Shown in pieces: positions 33,774 through 42,342 of a DNA stretch of 63,152 nucleotides. Under the pieces are notes generated by a model. The model searched no databases. It was given only the letters and a program-made list of their open reading frames with translations, and was not told the DNA's origin. Numbering within the stretch: position 1 is the first letter of the stretch; the number at the start of each line of letters is the position of its first letter. The position numbers and the translations under genes are program-made. The DNA comes from DATLYB01 sp964502525 (GTDB taxonomy: Bacteria; Bacteroidota; Bacteroidia; Chitinophagales; CAIOSU01). The DNA lies in NCBI GenBank assembly GCA_964502525.1, contig CAZCXH010000005.1, positions 1 to 63,152 on the forward strand. The letters are read 5' to 3'.

Positions 33774-35777
33774 ATGAAACACCTTTACACTTTTCATTTT
33801 TTAACAGCCCTTGTGCGGTGCATGCGGGCTGAATTTGCTTTGCTATTCGCGCTGCTGACGTTACTGACGGCATCTGCTCATGCACAGCACCGTTCGTGCA
33901 GCGCCCATGAGATACATGCTCGGAAAATGGCTTCCGACACGCAGTATGCCGCTTCGCACCGGGCGCTGGAAGATTATACCGTCCGGTACCTGGATGAGTA
34001 TCTGCTGCGGAATGAGGCGGCAAACAAAACCGGATTGATTACCGTTCCGGTTGTTTTTCATATCATCAGCAATGGCGAGCCGGTGGGCACGGGAGCCAAC
34101 ATTGCCGATGCCCAAATCCTCAGCCAGTTGCAGGTGCTGAATGAAGATATGCGCAGGACGAACCCGGATGCGGTAAACACGCCTGCACGGTTCCAAGGCG
34201 TTGCAGCAGATTGCCAAGTGGAGTTTTGCATTGCGCTGCAAGACCCGCAGGGAGTGCCTGCTTTAGGCATCAACCGGATAAACGGAGGTCAGCCCGATTG
34301 GGATGTTCAGCAAATTGAAAATCTTAAGCCTACGCTTGCCTGGGACCCCAACCGTTACCTCAATATCTATGTGCTGGATCTTTTTACCCGAACAGGAGCC
34401 TTGGGCTTTGCGACATTTCCTGTTTCACCCGTTCCATTGAATGACGGCATTGTGTGCGATTTCAGAACGGTCGGCAGGTTTCCTGCAAATCCCTTTAACA
34501 ACTTTTTCAACGGGAGTTTCAATCTGGGCAGAACTGCCACGCATGAAATCGGACATTGGCTCAATTGCTTTCACATCTGGGGTGATGACGGAAACCTCTG
34601 CATCGGTTCCGATAACGTGGGCGATACGCCCAATCAAGCGGGACCTACGCCCGGTTGCCCCCAAGGCGGCAATGTCATCTTCAGTTGCAATAATGCGCCC
34701 AATGGCAACATGTTTATGAACTACCTTGATTTAACCGATGATGCCTGCATGAACATGTATTCCCTCGGGCAAAAAGTGAGGATGGATGCAACGTTTGATT
34801 TTATCAGGACAGGTTTTCTCAACAGCACCCGGTGCGACAGATTGTTCACCACCACCAATATCACGGCAGTGGCAGCAACCCTTACCTGGAGCCCGTGGAT
34901 TGGCGTTGCAGGCTATAATGTGCGCTGGAGAATAATTGGCGGCAATGGTGTCTGGACAAACGGCTTTGCGGCTGTCAACACGCTCAATATAGCAGGGCTT
35001 ACTCCCAGCCCCAATCCGGCAGCGTTCCAGTTTACTGCCTATGAATGGCAGGTGCAGCCGATATTTGCAAACGGAACAGGGGCATTCTCAGGTTCTCAGC
35101 TATTCAGAACATTGGGCTTAGCTCCCCCGGTGGTATGCCCGTATGATCCGAATGAAAATGCCGTTTTCGGACCTTACCTGATGCCCGGAACACAAAACCA
35201 GGGGATCATCTGTCCGGCAACCGACAGGGACCGTTTTGTCATCATGAACAACTACATGCAGGGAGGAACTCTGCGGATCATACTGAGCAACCTTGTGCTG
35301 GATTATGATATTGAACTTAGAAATGTGGCAAACAACAATTTGCTTGCATCCTCTGTCAATGCAGGATTGGTAAATGATACTATCCGTTATTCCAACTTCC
35401 CGATGGGAAATTATTATGTGTATGTGTTTGCCAAAATGCCCGGTATTGTAGCGGTGCAGCCCTACACTGTAAGAATGCTTCTTTTTCCTCCGGGAGCCCC
35501 TCTTCCTCCCGGCATGAGGACTGCCCCAGAAACTGCCCTGCGGGTTTATCCTAATCCTGCTAAAGATGTCATCAGCATTTCTCTCAGCGGAACAGAGGGT
35601 GACTTCACGGCAATGTTGAGCGACCTAACGGGAAAAACACTGAAGTATTTTTCCGGAAACGTATTCACCGGAGAAAATCGCACGTTCCCCGTTGATGACC
35701 TTGAAAGCGGTATTTATTTTCTGCGGGTCAGAGCAGGTAAGGAACAATTCACCGAGAAAATCTGCATCGCGCGATAA
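33774..35777 (+). CDS. T9SS-secreted M43 (pappalysin-like) metalloprotease
   Basis: A 667-aa protein: signal peptide to about residue 37 (ASAHAQ), M43 catalytic domain at about 90-345 with the zinc site H257-E-I-G-H261-W-L-N-C-F-H267, the later MNYLD Met-turn, a fibronectin-like region (about 350-455), a pre-peptidase C-terminal-like region (about 465-575), and a type A sorting domain from residue 593 (LRVYPNPAKDVIS) ending EKICIAR. The sorting domain directs export through the type IX system and attachment to the surface. Likely a gelatinase-like secreted protease. Confidence 0.9.
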   Translation: MKHLYTFHFLTALVRCMRAEFALLFALLTLLTASAHAQHRSCSAHEIHARKMASDTQYAASHRALEDYTVRYLDEYLLRNEAANKTGLITVPVVFHIISNGEPVGTGANIADAQILSQLQVLNEDMRRTNPDAVNTPARFQGVAADCQVEFCIALQDPQGVPALGINRINGGQPDWDVQQIENLKPTLAWDPNRYLNIYVLDLFTRTGALGFATFPVSPVPLNDGIVCDFRTVGRFPANPFNNFFNGSFNLGRTATHEIGHWLNCFHIWGDDGNLCIGSDNVGDTPNQAGPTPGCPQGGNVIFSCNNAPNGNMFMNYLDLTDDACMNMYSLGQKVRMDATFDFIRTGFLNSTRCDRLFTTTNITAVAATLTWSPWIGVAGYNVRWRIIGGNGVWTNGFAAVNTLNIAGLTPSPNPAAFQFTAYEWQVQPIFANGTGAFSGSQLFRTLGLAPPVVCPYDPNENAVFGPYLMPGTQNQGIICPATDRDRFVIMNNYMQGGTLRIILSNLVLDYDIELRNVANNNLLASSVNAGLVNDTIRYSNFPMGNYYVYVFAKMPGIVAVQPYTVRMLLFPPGAPLPPGMRTAPETALRVYPNPAKDVISISLSGTEGDFTAMLSDLTGKTLKYFSGNVFTGENRTFPVDDLESGIYFLRVRAGKEQFTEKICIAR

Positions 35778-35815
35778 AGGCAAGCAGTACTGTTTGGTTT
35801 TTTTTCTCATTCGAC

Positions 35816-35862
35816 AAAAGGCAACAAACAAATTGAAAAAGGCAATTTGTTTGTTGCCTTTT
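35816..35862. terminator. 20-bp perfect hairpin after the M43 protease gene
   Basis: Arms aaaaggcaacaaacaaattg (35816-35835) and its exact complement (35843-35862) around a 7-base loop. The arm ends in A4/T4, so it can terminate in both directions. Confidence 0.6.
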
Positions 35863-36142
35863 GCACTTTGTCTATTTCTTGGAGATTGTTTGCCCCGCCT
35901 CGCTTAATAATGACAAGGAGTTGTTTAACAAGAGCAATGAGCACCGCAGAAATATAACCGAGCCGGCAATTCTGGGTGCCGTGTTCTCGAAAATGGGCTG
36001 CTACTTCAGCGCCCACCTGGTCAATAAGGCCCCAAGCAGGTTTGCAATAATACGCTAACCTGTAAACCAAAAACCATGAAAGGTGTATTCAACAATTTAG
36101 CGCAACACGCTAAGGTTCGATGATCGGAAACTCTTTTTCTCT
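35863..36142. other. 280-bp gap without a supported gene
   Basis: Part of the 443-bp interval between the M43 protease and the TlpA-like gene. Both strands have open frames of 65-87 codons here with no recognisable domain. A short palindrome tttagcgcaacacgctaa lies at 36103-36114 and around. The promoter of the next gene is at the right end. Confidence 0.4.
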
Positions 36143-36162
36143 TTTGTTTATTTCGGGCGAAC

Positions 36163-36170
36163 TAAATTTG
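36163..36170 (+). promoter_or_regulatory. -7 box TAAATTTG of the TlpA-like gene
   Basis: Exact TAnnTTTG; a TTTG at 36143-36146 lies 16 bases upstream, slightly short for a -33 element. The ATG is at 36221. Confidence 0.6.
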
Positions 36171-36220
36171 ATTAAGAAATGGCATTAATCTTGTTATTGG
36201 TTTGCTCAAAAAAAGCAGAA

Positions 36221-36733
36221 ATGAAGAAATTTCTAATGTTCATTGTATTTGCGGTTCCGGCTGCGCTGCTGAATGCACAGGTAAAGGAAGCATTTACAGA
36301 TAAAAAACTCCCTTCAGTGGAAATATTGACGCTTGATGGCAAAAAGGTGAGTATAGCTGATTACGGGAAAAACGGAAAAATCACCATTCTGAATTTCTGG
36401 GCTACATGGTGCGGACCGTGCAAGCTGGAGTTGAACAACATCAGCGACATTTACGATGACTGGAAAAAGGATTACAATGCAGAGTTGATCGCCATATCCA
36501 TAGATGATGCGAGGAATACGGCCAAGGTGAAATCATTCGTGCAGGCGCAAGGTTGGGACTTCGAGGTGCTGCTCGATCCGAACCAGGATTTGAAGCGCGC
36601 TTTCAATTTCCAGATGCCCCCATACACAGTATTGACAGACGCTGAAGGCACGATAGTTTCAACGCACCTCGGCTACAAAAATGGCGATGAATTGATATTA
36701 GAAGATAAACTGAAGCAATTAACGAAGAAGTAG
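36221..36733 (+). CDS. TlpA/ResA-like thiol-disulfide oxidoreductase
   Basis: From ATG 36221 the protein is 170 aa with a signal peptide (KKFLMFIVFAVPAALLNAQ) and a thioredoxin fold. The active site is WATWCGPC, followed by the cis-Pro region QMPPYTVLTDAEG. It works in the periplasm as a reductant or cytochrome-maturation-type thiol enzyme. The start is chosen because it opens the signal peptide and a -7 box lies 50 bases before it; a 14-codon upstream extension exists. The Omp28-like gene nearby has its own CxxC. Confidence 0.88.
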   Translation: MKKFLMFIVFAVPAALLNAQVKEAFTDKKLPSVEILTLDGKKVSIADYGKNGKITILNFWATWCGPCKLELNNISDIYDDWKKDYNAELIAISIDDARNTAKVKSFVQAQGWDFEVLLDPNQDLKRAFNFQMPPYTVLTDAEGTIVSTHLGYKNGDELILEDKLKQLTKK

Positions 36734-36735
36734 CG

Positions 36736-37446
36736 CTATTCCTTCGAGAGGGATTCTGTAAAAATCACATTCATTGTCGCATCAAACACCCGGATCATGT
36801 AGATGCCTTTGGAGAGGGTGTTGATGTCAAACTTCTGAACGGTTTCGATGTTATTGGGCGCCTGGGAAAACGAGAGCATTCTTCTTCCGAAAATATTGAA
36901 TATCTCAACTGTTGAAACCTCATTCACGGGAAGGTTTTTTATCAGGATATAGTCTTTGGCCGGATTGGGGTAAATGCGGATTTTATCGTTCTGAAAAGAC
37001 TTGTCCAAACCTACAACCCCGTCTGATACCGTTCCCTTAAATACACTCTGCACCACAGTATTGGCGCTGTCGCCAATCACCCAGGCTCTCATTGTAACAA
37101 ACCCTTCTCCTTCGCTGCGGTCATGAATAAAATGCACATCTAAATTTGATTCCGCCATAGGAGGGATTGTATCAGGATAGGGTGAGCGGATAATCTCTTT
37201 CGTAAAACACTCATTGGAGCCGCAAATCAGCGTATAGGACCATGCAGAAGGTATCGCTTCATGTGTTTTTTCCCATTTGATGAACATCTGATTATTAGTA
37301 TAATTTCTCACCGTACCCTCTGCAACAATTTCCAACTCGCCCCTCGTTTGCTCGGTAACAAAAAATGTATCATTGCTGAATGATATCTGCGCGCAAAGAG
37401 AAGATGCCGCAAGTACCGTCAAAACCAGTGAAGAAACCCTTTTCAT
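36736..37446 (-). CDS. T9SS sorting-domain protein of unknown function
   Basis: From ATG 37446 the protein is 236 aa: signal peptide RVSSLVLTVLAASSLCAQ, a beta-sandwich middle of about 120 residues (NNQMFIKWEKTHEAIPSAW) with two cysteines in ICGSNECF, and a type A sorting domain from about residue 155 (IRIYPNPAKDYILIKN). Exported by T9SS; function unknown. The gene converges on the TlpA-like gene with 2 bp between stops. A strong promoter with both boxes precedes it (37473-37504). Confidence 0.8.
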   Translation of the reverse strand: MKRVSSLVLTVLAASSLCAQISFSNDTFFVTEQTRGELEIVAEGTVRNYTNNQMFIKWEKTHEAIPSAWSYTLICGSNECFTKEIIRSPYPDTIPPMAESNLDVHFIHDRSEGEGFVTMRAWVIGDSANTVVQSVFKGTVSDGVVGLDKSFQNDKIRIYPNPAKDYILIKNLPVNEVSTVEIFNIFGRRMLSFSQAPNNIETVQKFDINTLSKGIYMIRVFDATMNVIFTESLSKE

Positions 37447-37472
37447 TGCCTTTACCGTCCTTGAGTTGCAAC

Positions 37473-37504
37473 CAAATATACAAAAATACCCGTGACAATA
37501 CAAA
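37473..37504 (-). promoter_or_regulatory. Complete Bacteroidota promoter: TTTG-N20-TATATTTG
   Basis: On the minus strand the -33 TTTG (37501-37504) and -7 TATATTTG (37473-37480) are separated by 20 bases, the expected spacing. The ATG at 37446 follows 26 bases later. Confidence 0.75.
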
Positions 37505-37543
37505 GAATTTAACGAAGAATTAACAAAAATTAACCGGAAATTG

Positions 37544-37551
37544 TATCTTTG
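37544..37551 (+). promoter_or_regulatory. -7 box TATCTTTG of the Omp28-like gene
   Basis: Exact TAnnTTTG 32 bases before ATG 37584. It is divergent from the promoter at 37473-37504, so the 137-bp gap serves both T9SS genes. Confidence 0.65.
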
Positions 37552-37583
37552 AGATGCTCTCAAAACCTTCAAAACAACAGGTC

Positions 37584-39407
37584 ATGAAAAAAATATCCAT
37601 TATCACCGTTGCGTGTGCATTTCTTTTTGCGAATGCATCCGCACAGGGAATACCTGCCCCGACCACTATCAAAAAGAAAAAAGTTCTGTTGGAATTATAT
37701 TCTGGGATTCACTGCCAGTTTTGCCCAACGGGTGACCGGGTAGCAAAGGAATTGGCAGAGGCGAATCCGGGCAAGGTCATCATTTTTGATATACAGGCCG
37801 GTATTTATGCCGCACCGTACCCCGGAGAACCGGACTACCGCACTCCATTCGGTGACGGACTGGAGGCTCTGATAGATCTCACCGGATATCCAGCGGGGGT
37901 TGTCAACCGCCATATTTTCGCGGGATGGGGGCAGGCGCCCAACGGCTTGGCTATGCCAACTAATCGCTTTGCCGCTGCCGCCAGCCAAATAATGTCTCAG
38001 GATGCTTCTGCGAATATTGGGGTGGAGGCTGAAATTGACGTGCAGACAAGGCTTCTCACGGTGAATGTTCAGGTTTATTACACGGGTAATCCCTCAACCA
38101 CCACCAACAAACTCAGCGTAGCTATTTTGCAGGACAATCTTATTGGTCCTCAAATCATAGGTTCGGGCGTTACTCCCGATCCCGACCTTGTTCTGCCGAA
38201 TGGACTATATAATCACAGTCACATGCTCCGCCACTTGCTCACAACAACCTTCGGGCAGAATATATCGCCCGCTATAGCCGGCTCTACAATTGATAAAACT
38301 TATTCATATCTGATCAGGGACAGCATTTACGAAATTCCAGCAGTGCTGGGCGATCTCAAGATTGTGGTTTTCCTCGCTGAAAACACCAAGGAGATCATCA
38401 ACGCTGAAGTTGTGAAACCGGTGTTCACCAACTTCCAATATACTCTTGACACAAAGGCTGTGGATGCCGGAATCTCGGAAGAGCCTGTGTGCGGAGGGTA
38501 CAGCAGCACTCCATTTGTAAAATTCATGAACAACGGCAGCCAAACAGTCACCTCGCTGGCTGTTGATTACACCATCAACGGCAGTATTAACAAAACCTAT
38601 CAGTGGACAGGCAATGTGGCGCCTTTCAGCGAAGCGCAAATTGATTTAACCCCAATCAACTACTATCCGCTCGAAACGAATACGCTTTCCGTCACTATCA
38701 AAAATCCCAACGGAAGCGCTGATCAAAATTCATCGAATGACGGGTATGATTATGAATTTGAATCAGCCCCCGATGCCTCCAATACTGTAATAATGAAGCT
38801 TCAGCTTGACCGTTATGGGGCGGAGGTTTCATGGAAACTGCAAAATTCAGGCGGAGCCGAACTTTATAGCGGGGGTCCTTACGCTAACGTTTCTTCAACG
38901 AGTCCGCTTCCCGCACCCATCCGCGACACATTCAGCCTGACATCCGCTGACTGTTATGAGCTGGTGGTCATTGATACATTCGGTGACGGCATACTGGGAA
39001 CCAACGTTGGTTTCACCCTGACGGATAATGAAGGTTTGGTGATTGTTTCCAATTACGCCAACTATGAATATGAAGGACGGGTTTCATTTGGCGTGGATGC
39101 GCCTAAAGTGGATTCATCCGATGTATTCACGGCTGTCGGTGACGCAAATGCGCTCGAAGGAATAAGGGTTTATCCCAATCCGGCTTCGGACGTGATTAAT
39201 ATCATTCTTCCGTCAGAGAACATCAGTAATTTGAACATCCATCTTTCCAATTTCCTTGGTCAAACGGTGATGACGCTCGCTGAAAATGAACAACAAAGGA
39301 GCGGCAATTTTCAGGTTAACACGGCAGGGTTACCTCCGGGAATTTATTTCCTGCAGTTTGCGGCCGGTGAAAACAGACATGCTCAAAAAATTGTAATCGC
39401 CAACTGA
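37584..39407 (+). CDS. Omp28-related T9SS protein with thioredoxin-like N-domain
   Basis: From ATG 37584 the protein is 607 aa. After the signal peptide (ISIITVACAFLFANASAQ) comes an Omp28-type thioredoxin-like domain with VLLELYSGIHCQFCPTGD (a CxxC pair) and GYPAGVVNRH. Beta-rich middle domains follow (about 300-510), then a type A sorting domain from about residue 530 (IRVYPNPASDVINII) ending HAQKIVIAN. Surface-bound via T9SS. ATG 37584 is preferred to 37554 because the promoter -7 box ends at 37551 and leaves no leader for the earlier start. Confidence 0.85.
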   Translation: MKKISIITVACAFLFANASAQGIPAPTTIKKKKVLLELYSGIHCQFCPTGDRVAKELAEANPGKVIIFDIQAGIYAAPYPGEPDYRTPFGDGLEALIDLTGYPAGVVNRHIFAGWGQAPNGLAMPTNRFAAAASQIMSQDASANIGVEAEIDVQTRLLTVNVQVYYTGNPSTTTNKLSVAILQDNLIGPQIIGSGVTPDPDLVLPNGLYNHSHMLRHLLTTTFGQNISPAIAGSTIDKTYSYLIRDSIYEIPAVLGDLKIVVFLAENTKEIINAEVVKPVFTNFQYTLDTKAVDAGISEEPVCGGYSSTPFVKFMNNGSQTVTSLAVDYTINGSINKTYQWTGNVAPFSEAQIDLTPINYYPLETNTLSVTIKNPNGSADQNSSNDGYDYEFESAPDASNTVIMKLQLDRYGAEVSWKLQNSGGAELYSGGPYANVSSTSPLPAPIRDTFSLTSADCYELVVIDTFGDGILGTNVGFTLTDNEGLVIVSNYANYEYEGRVSFGVDAPKVDSSDVFTAVGDANALEGIRVYPNPASDVINIILPSENISNLNIHLSNFLGQTVMTLAENEQQRSGNFQVNTAGLPPGIYFLQFAAGENRHAQKIVIAN

Positions 39408-39415
39408 GCGGTTGG

Positions 39416-40027
39416 TTAATGAAGGGAGGCGAACCGGTAACCCGCTTCGCTGAAAAACTGCAAAATTCCCGGAAGCGCATATTTCATCTTCGACTCTGCT
39501 TTCACGCTGTCATGCATGACGATGATTGAGCCATCCTGACAGTGGCGCAATACATTTTTCAGGCACATTTCAGGTGATGTGTTTTCATCAAAGTCCCAGC
39601 TCAGCACATCCCACATCACAATCTTGTATTGTTTTTTCAGATAATTCATCTGCGCAAGGGAAATTTTTCCGTAAGGCGGGCGGAATAAATTGCTTTTCAC
39701 CACTTCGGAACATTGCGCGATGTCGTCATAATAAATCTCATCATCTGTATCCCATCCATTCAGATGATGATAAGTGTGGTTTCCAACCACATGTCCTTTT
39801 TTCAAAATGTTTTCATAAAGCCGGGGATGCGCGGCCGCGTTTTCTCCAATACAGAAAAAAGTAGCCTTCGCATTATATTCATCCAAAGCATCAAGGGCGA
39901 AATCCGTTATGCCGGGAGTCGGCCCGTCATCAAACGTCAGGAACAGCGACCTGTCTTTTACCGGAATCCTCCACAGCAGCCCCGGAAACAGGCGCCAGAA
40001 GAATCCCGGAATTTTTGCAACGCGCAT
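39416..40027 (-). CDS. Polysaccharide deacetylase (NodB/CE4 family)
   Basis: A 203-aa CE4 enzyme. Motif 1 is LTFDDGPTPG (catalytic base and metal Asp), motif 2 HTYHHLNGW (metal histidines), motif 3 FRPPYGK, and the C-terminal IIVMHDS supplies the catalytic His. It removes acetyl groups from N-acetylglucosamine in peptidoglycan or a polysaccharide. No clear signal peptide, although the basic, hydrophobic start (RVAKIPGFFWRLFPGLLWRI) may associate with membranes. Divergent from gltX with 40 bp between starts. Confidence 0.9.
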   Translation of the reverse strand: MRVAKIPGFFWRLFPGLLWRIPVKDRSLFLTFDDGPTPGITDFALDALDEYNAKATFFCIGENAAAHPRLYENILKKGHVVGNHTYHHLNGWDTDDEIYYDDIAQCSEVVKSNLFRPPYGKISLAQMNYLKKQYKIVMWDVLSWDFDENTSPEMCLKNVLRHCQDGSIIVMHDSVKAESKMKYALPGILQFFSEAGYRFASLH

Positions 40028-40067
40028 TCTTTAATAAAAATAAGAAAAATGAGAACTTTAGCCCCCG

Positions 40068-41609
40068 ATGAGTCAAGTTAGAGTTCGTTTCGCGCCCAGC
40101 CCGACAGGTCCGCTTCATATCGGTGGAGTAAGAACCGCCTTGTATAATTATCTTTTTGCAAGAAAAAACAAAGGTGCGTTCATCCTGCGCATAGAGGATA
40201 CCGACCAGCAGCGTTATGTGCCGCAGGCGGAGCAATACATTATTGATTCGCTGAAATGGTGCGGGCTGGAATACGATGAGGGACCGGCTGTTGGCGGTCC
40301 GTTCGCGCCATACCGCCAGTCAGAGCGAAAAGCCATTTACCGTCAATATGCGGATAAACTGGTCGAAAGCAATCATGCCTACATAGCATTTGACACTTCG
40401 CAAGAGATAGAGGAAATGCGGAATCGTTTGAAAACGAAGGAAAATCCATCCCCGCAATATGATCATGCTTCGAGAATGCAGATGAAAAATTCGCTTGTGC
40501 TGGGAAAAGCGGAGGTTCAGCGGCTGATTGACGCGGGACATAGCTATGTGATTCGCGCGAAGATGCCTGCGGTGGGCGATGTTGCCTTCAATGACCTTGT
40601 AAGGGACGAAGTGAATTTCAGCGCTTCCCTGCTTGATGACAAGGTGCTGTTCAAATCAGACGGGATGCCAACATATCACCTCGCCAATGTGGTGGATGAT
40701 TATTTAATGAAAATCACCCATGTGATTCGAGGGGAAGAATGGCTGCCGTCCACTCCGCTTCATGTATTGCTGTACAGGTTTTTCGGCTGGGAAGATGTGA
40801 TGCCGCAGTTTGCGCACCTTCCGCTCATCCTGCGTCCTGACGGCAACGGCAAACTCAGCAAGCGCGATGGCGACAGGCTCGGATTTCCGGTATTTCCGTT
40901 GAGCTGGAAGGATGAAGAAAGCGGTGAAGAATCAAAAGGATTCCGCGAGCGAGGGTTTCTGCCTGAAGCATTTATCAACATGCTCGTCTTCCTGGGTTGG
41001 AACCCCGGCACTGAGCAGGAAATTTTCAGCATGAATGAATTGGTTGAGGCGTTTTCGCTGGAACGAATCGTAAAATCAGGCGCCAAATTCGACCCCGCTA
41101 AGGCGGGATGGTTCAACCAGCAATATTTAAGGAAAAAATCTGAAAAACAACTGGCGGAGCTGCTGAAGCCTGTCTTGCAAGAACACGGAATTGAAAGAGA
41201 TGAAGCTTTTCTTCAAAGATTCTGCGGATTGCTGCTCGACAGGGTGACGCTCATCCATGATTTCTGGGAACAGGGCAGTTATTTTTTCGTCAAGCCGGCA
41301 CGCTATGATGAGAAAACGCTGCGAAAACGCTGGAAGCCTGACAGCGCTGTGATTTTCGAAAAGCTAATTGCTGAATTGCGGACATTAAAGGATTTCTCCG
41401 CCCAATCCATTGACAAGTTTGTTCATGATTTTGCTTCAACCAATAATCTCGTCATGGGGGATATCCTTCCGTCTTTCAGGATCATGCTCACCGGTGCAAC
41501 ACAGGGTCCGGCAGTGTTTGATATAGCGGCATTGCTTGGCAAAGAAGAAGTGATTGCAAGGATGAAATCCGGTGTGGAGCAATTTGGGAAGGTGCTCTTA
41601 AATAGTTAA
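40068..41609 (+). CDS. gltX: Glutamyl-tRNA synthetase
   Basis: A 513-aa class I synthetase. The HIGH-type motif is LHIGG (residues 16-20, in RFAPSPTGPLHIGGVRTALY) and the KMSKS-type motif is GKLSKRDGDR near 260. The anticodon-binding helical domain fills the last 180 residues. It charges tRNA-Glu, and the full length is normal for Bacteroidota. ATG 40068 gives the canonical N-terminus. The small conserved gene at 41663 follows on the same strand. Confidence 0.97.
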   Translation: MSQVRVRFAPSPTGPLHIGGVRTALYNYLFARKNKGAFILRIEDTDQQRYVPQAEQYIIDSLKWCGLEYDEGPAVGGPFAPYRQSERKAIYRQYADKLVESNHAYIAFDTSQEIEEMRNRLKTKENPSPQYDHASRMQMKNSLVLGKAEVQRLIDAGHSYVIRAKMPAVGDVAFNDLVRDEVNFSASLLDDKVLFKSDGMPTYHLANVVDDYLMKITHVIRGEEWLPSTPLHVLLYRFFGWEDVMPQFAHLPLILRPDGNGKLSKRDGDRLGFPVFPLSWKDEESGEESKGFRERGFLPEAFINMLVFLGWNPGTEQEIFSMNELVEAFSLERIVKSGAKFDPAKAGWFNQQYLRKKSEKQLAELLKPVLQEHGIERDEAFLQRFCGLLLDRVTLIHDFWEQGSYFFVKPARYDEKTLRKRWKPDSAVIFEKLIAELRTLKDFSAQSIDKFVHDFASTNNLVMGDILPSFRIMLTGATQGPAVFDIAALLGKEEVIARMKSGVEQFGKVLLNS

Positions 41610-41638
41610 TTCATTGGTTGGATTAATGCGTACTTTGT

Positions 41639-41662
41639 GATTCGTAAATCGTAATTTGAATT
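41639..41662. repeat. Short dispersed repeat (gattcgtaaatcgtaatttg)
   Basis: Lies directly before the ATG of the 78-aa gene; related to 41913-41942 on its other side and to the copy inside the symporter gene. Confidence 0.45.
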
Positions 41663-41899
41663 ATGCCCAGGAAAAAGTCAAAAACAGGAAAGCCGCAACT
41701 GCACAAAGAATTGGAAGGCTTTGAAATGTCAGTCAATGAATTCGGTGAAATCAAGAGCACCATGCCTATTGACAAGATCAATGAATTCCTGAACCGCAAT
41801 GTTGACGATAAAAAATTCAGGGAAAGGGATGACCAGGAAGAAATCAAGAAAGGCAAGTTTGCGGGCAAATCTAAAAGCGGAAACAAGAAACCAGAATGA
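41663..41899 (+). CDS. Small conserved hydrophilic protein
   Basis: A 78-aa protein that is basic at both ends (MPRKKSKTGKP, KSGNKKPE) with a conserved-looking centre LHKELEGFEMSVNEFGEI followed by IDKINEFLNRNVDDKK. I recall this central stretch in small Bacteroidota proteins of unknown function. It may bind nucleic acid or ribosomes judging from charge, which is speculation. Short dispersed repeats flank it on both sides. Confidence 0.75.
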   Translation: MPRKKSKTGKPQLHKELEGFEMSVNEFGEIKSTMPIDKINEFLNRNVDDKKFRERDDQEEIKKGKFAGKSKSGNKKPE

Positions 41900-41912
41900 A
41901 GACCGGTTTTCT

Positions 41913-41942
41913 ATTCGTCAATCGTCATTCGTAATTCGTGAT
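41913..41942. repeat. Short dispersed repeat (attcgtcaatcgtcattcgt)
   Basis: Sits between the 78-aa gene and tRNA-Ala; repeats the attcgtNaatcgtcattcg motif and extends it once more. Confidence 0.5.
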
Positions 41943-41947
41943 CAAAA

Positions 41948-42021
41948 GGGGTTGTAGCTCAGTTGGCTAGAGCGCTTCGTTCGCAACGAAGAGGTCGGGA
42001 GTTCGACTCTCCTCAACTCCA
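41948..42021 (+). tRNA. tRNA-Ala (anticodon CGC)
   Basis: A 74-nt cloverleaf. Acceptor GGGGTTG pairs with CAACTCC and includes the G3:U70 pair that marks alanine tRNAs. D-arm GCTC/GAGC, anticodon stem CTTCG/CGAAG with loop TTCGCAA (anticodon CGC, reading GCG), T-arm GGGAG/CTCCT with loop TTCGACT, discriminator A. CCA is not encoded. Confidence 0.93.
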
Positions 42022-42165
42022 CTTCAGGAAACCGCTATCATCGTCCTTTGAAAAACTCAGCAAGCGTCATTGCGAAGTCACCGCATGCTATGCGCGATGA
42101 GCGACTGAAGCAACCGGCACTGATTTGGTATAAGCCCCGAAATCTGCTGACCGGTAGCTGGCGAT

Positions 42166-42173
42166 TATCTTTG
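42166..42173 (+). promoter_or_regulatory. -7 box TATCTTTG of the molybdenum cofactor operon
   Basis: Exact match followed by C, 20 bases before the ATG of the 49-aa ORF. It implies that this ORF is the first cistron before moeA. No -33 box at the usual distance. Confidence 0.65.
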
Positions 42174-42192
42174 CAAACTTGTCAAAACGCGC

Positions 42193-42342
42193 ATGATTGA
42201 ATCAATTATATTCTTTTTGCTGCTGTTGCTTTTGCTCATTGCCTTTAGCTATTCTTCCTGCAGGGTCCGCTTCAATTTTCCTGCGTTGAAAGCGCTCCCC
42301 CTTGTGTTTGTGCAAGCATCAACCAAATTAATACTCACATGA
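42193..42342 (+). CDS. 49-aa membrane micropeptide leading the moeA operon
   Basis: ATG 42193 opens MIESIIFFLL and continues with a run of Leu to residue 16 (one membrane helix), then SYSSCRVRFNFPALKALPL and a neutral tail ending in TGA 42340-42342. The stop overlaps the moeA ATG (ATGA), so translation is probably coupled. A -7 box lies 20 bases upstream. It could be a small membrane protein or only a leader that helps moeA translation. No homologue recognised. Confidence 0.55.
   Translation: MIESIIFFLLLLLLLIAFSYSSCRVRFNFPALKALPLVFVQASTKLILT

Noticed and set aside
35861..36058. 65-codon frame containing NNDKELFNKSNE, faintly like a sigma factor start
   Set aside because: Too short, followed by unrelated sequence, and an equally long frame exists on the other strand.
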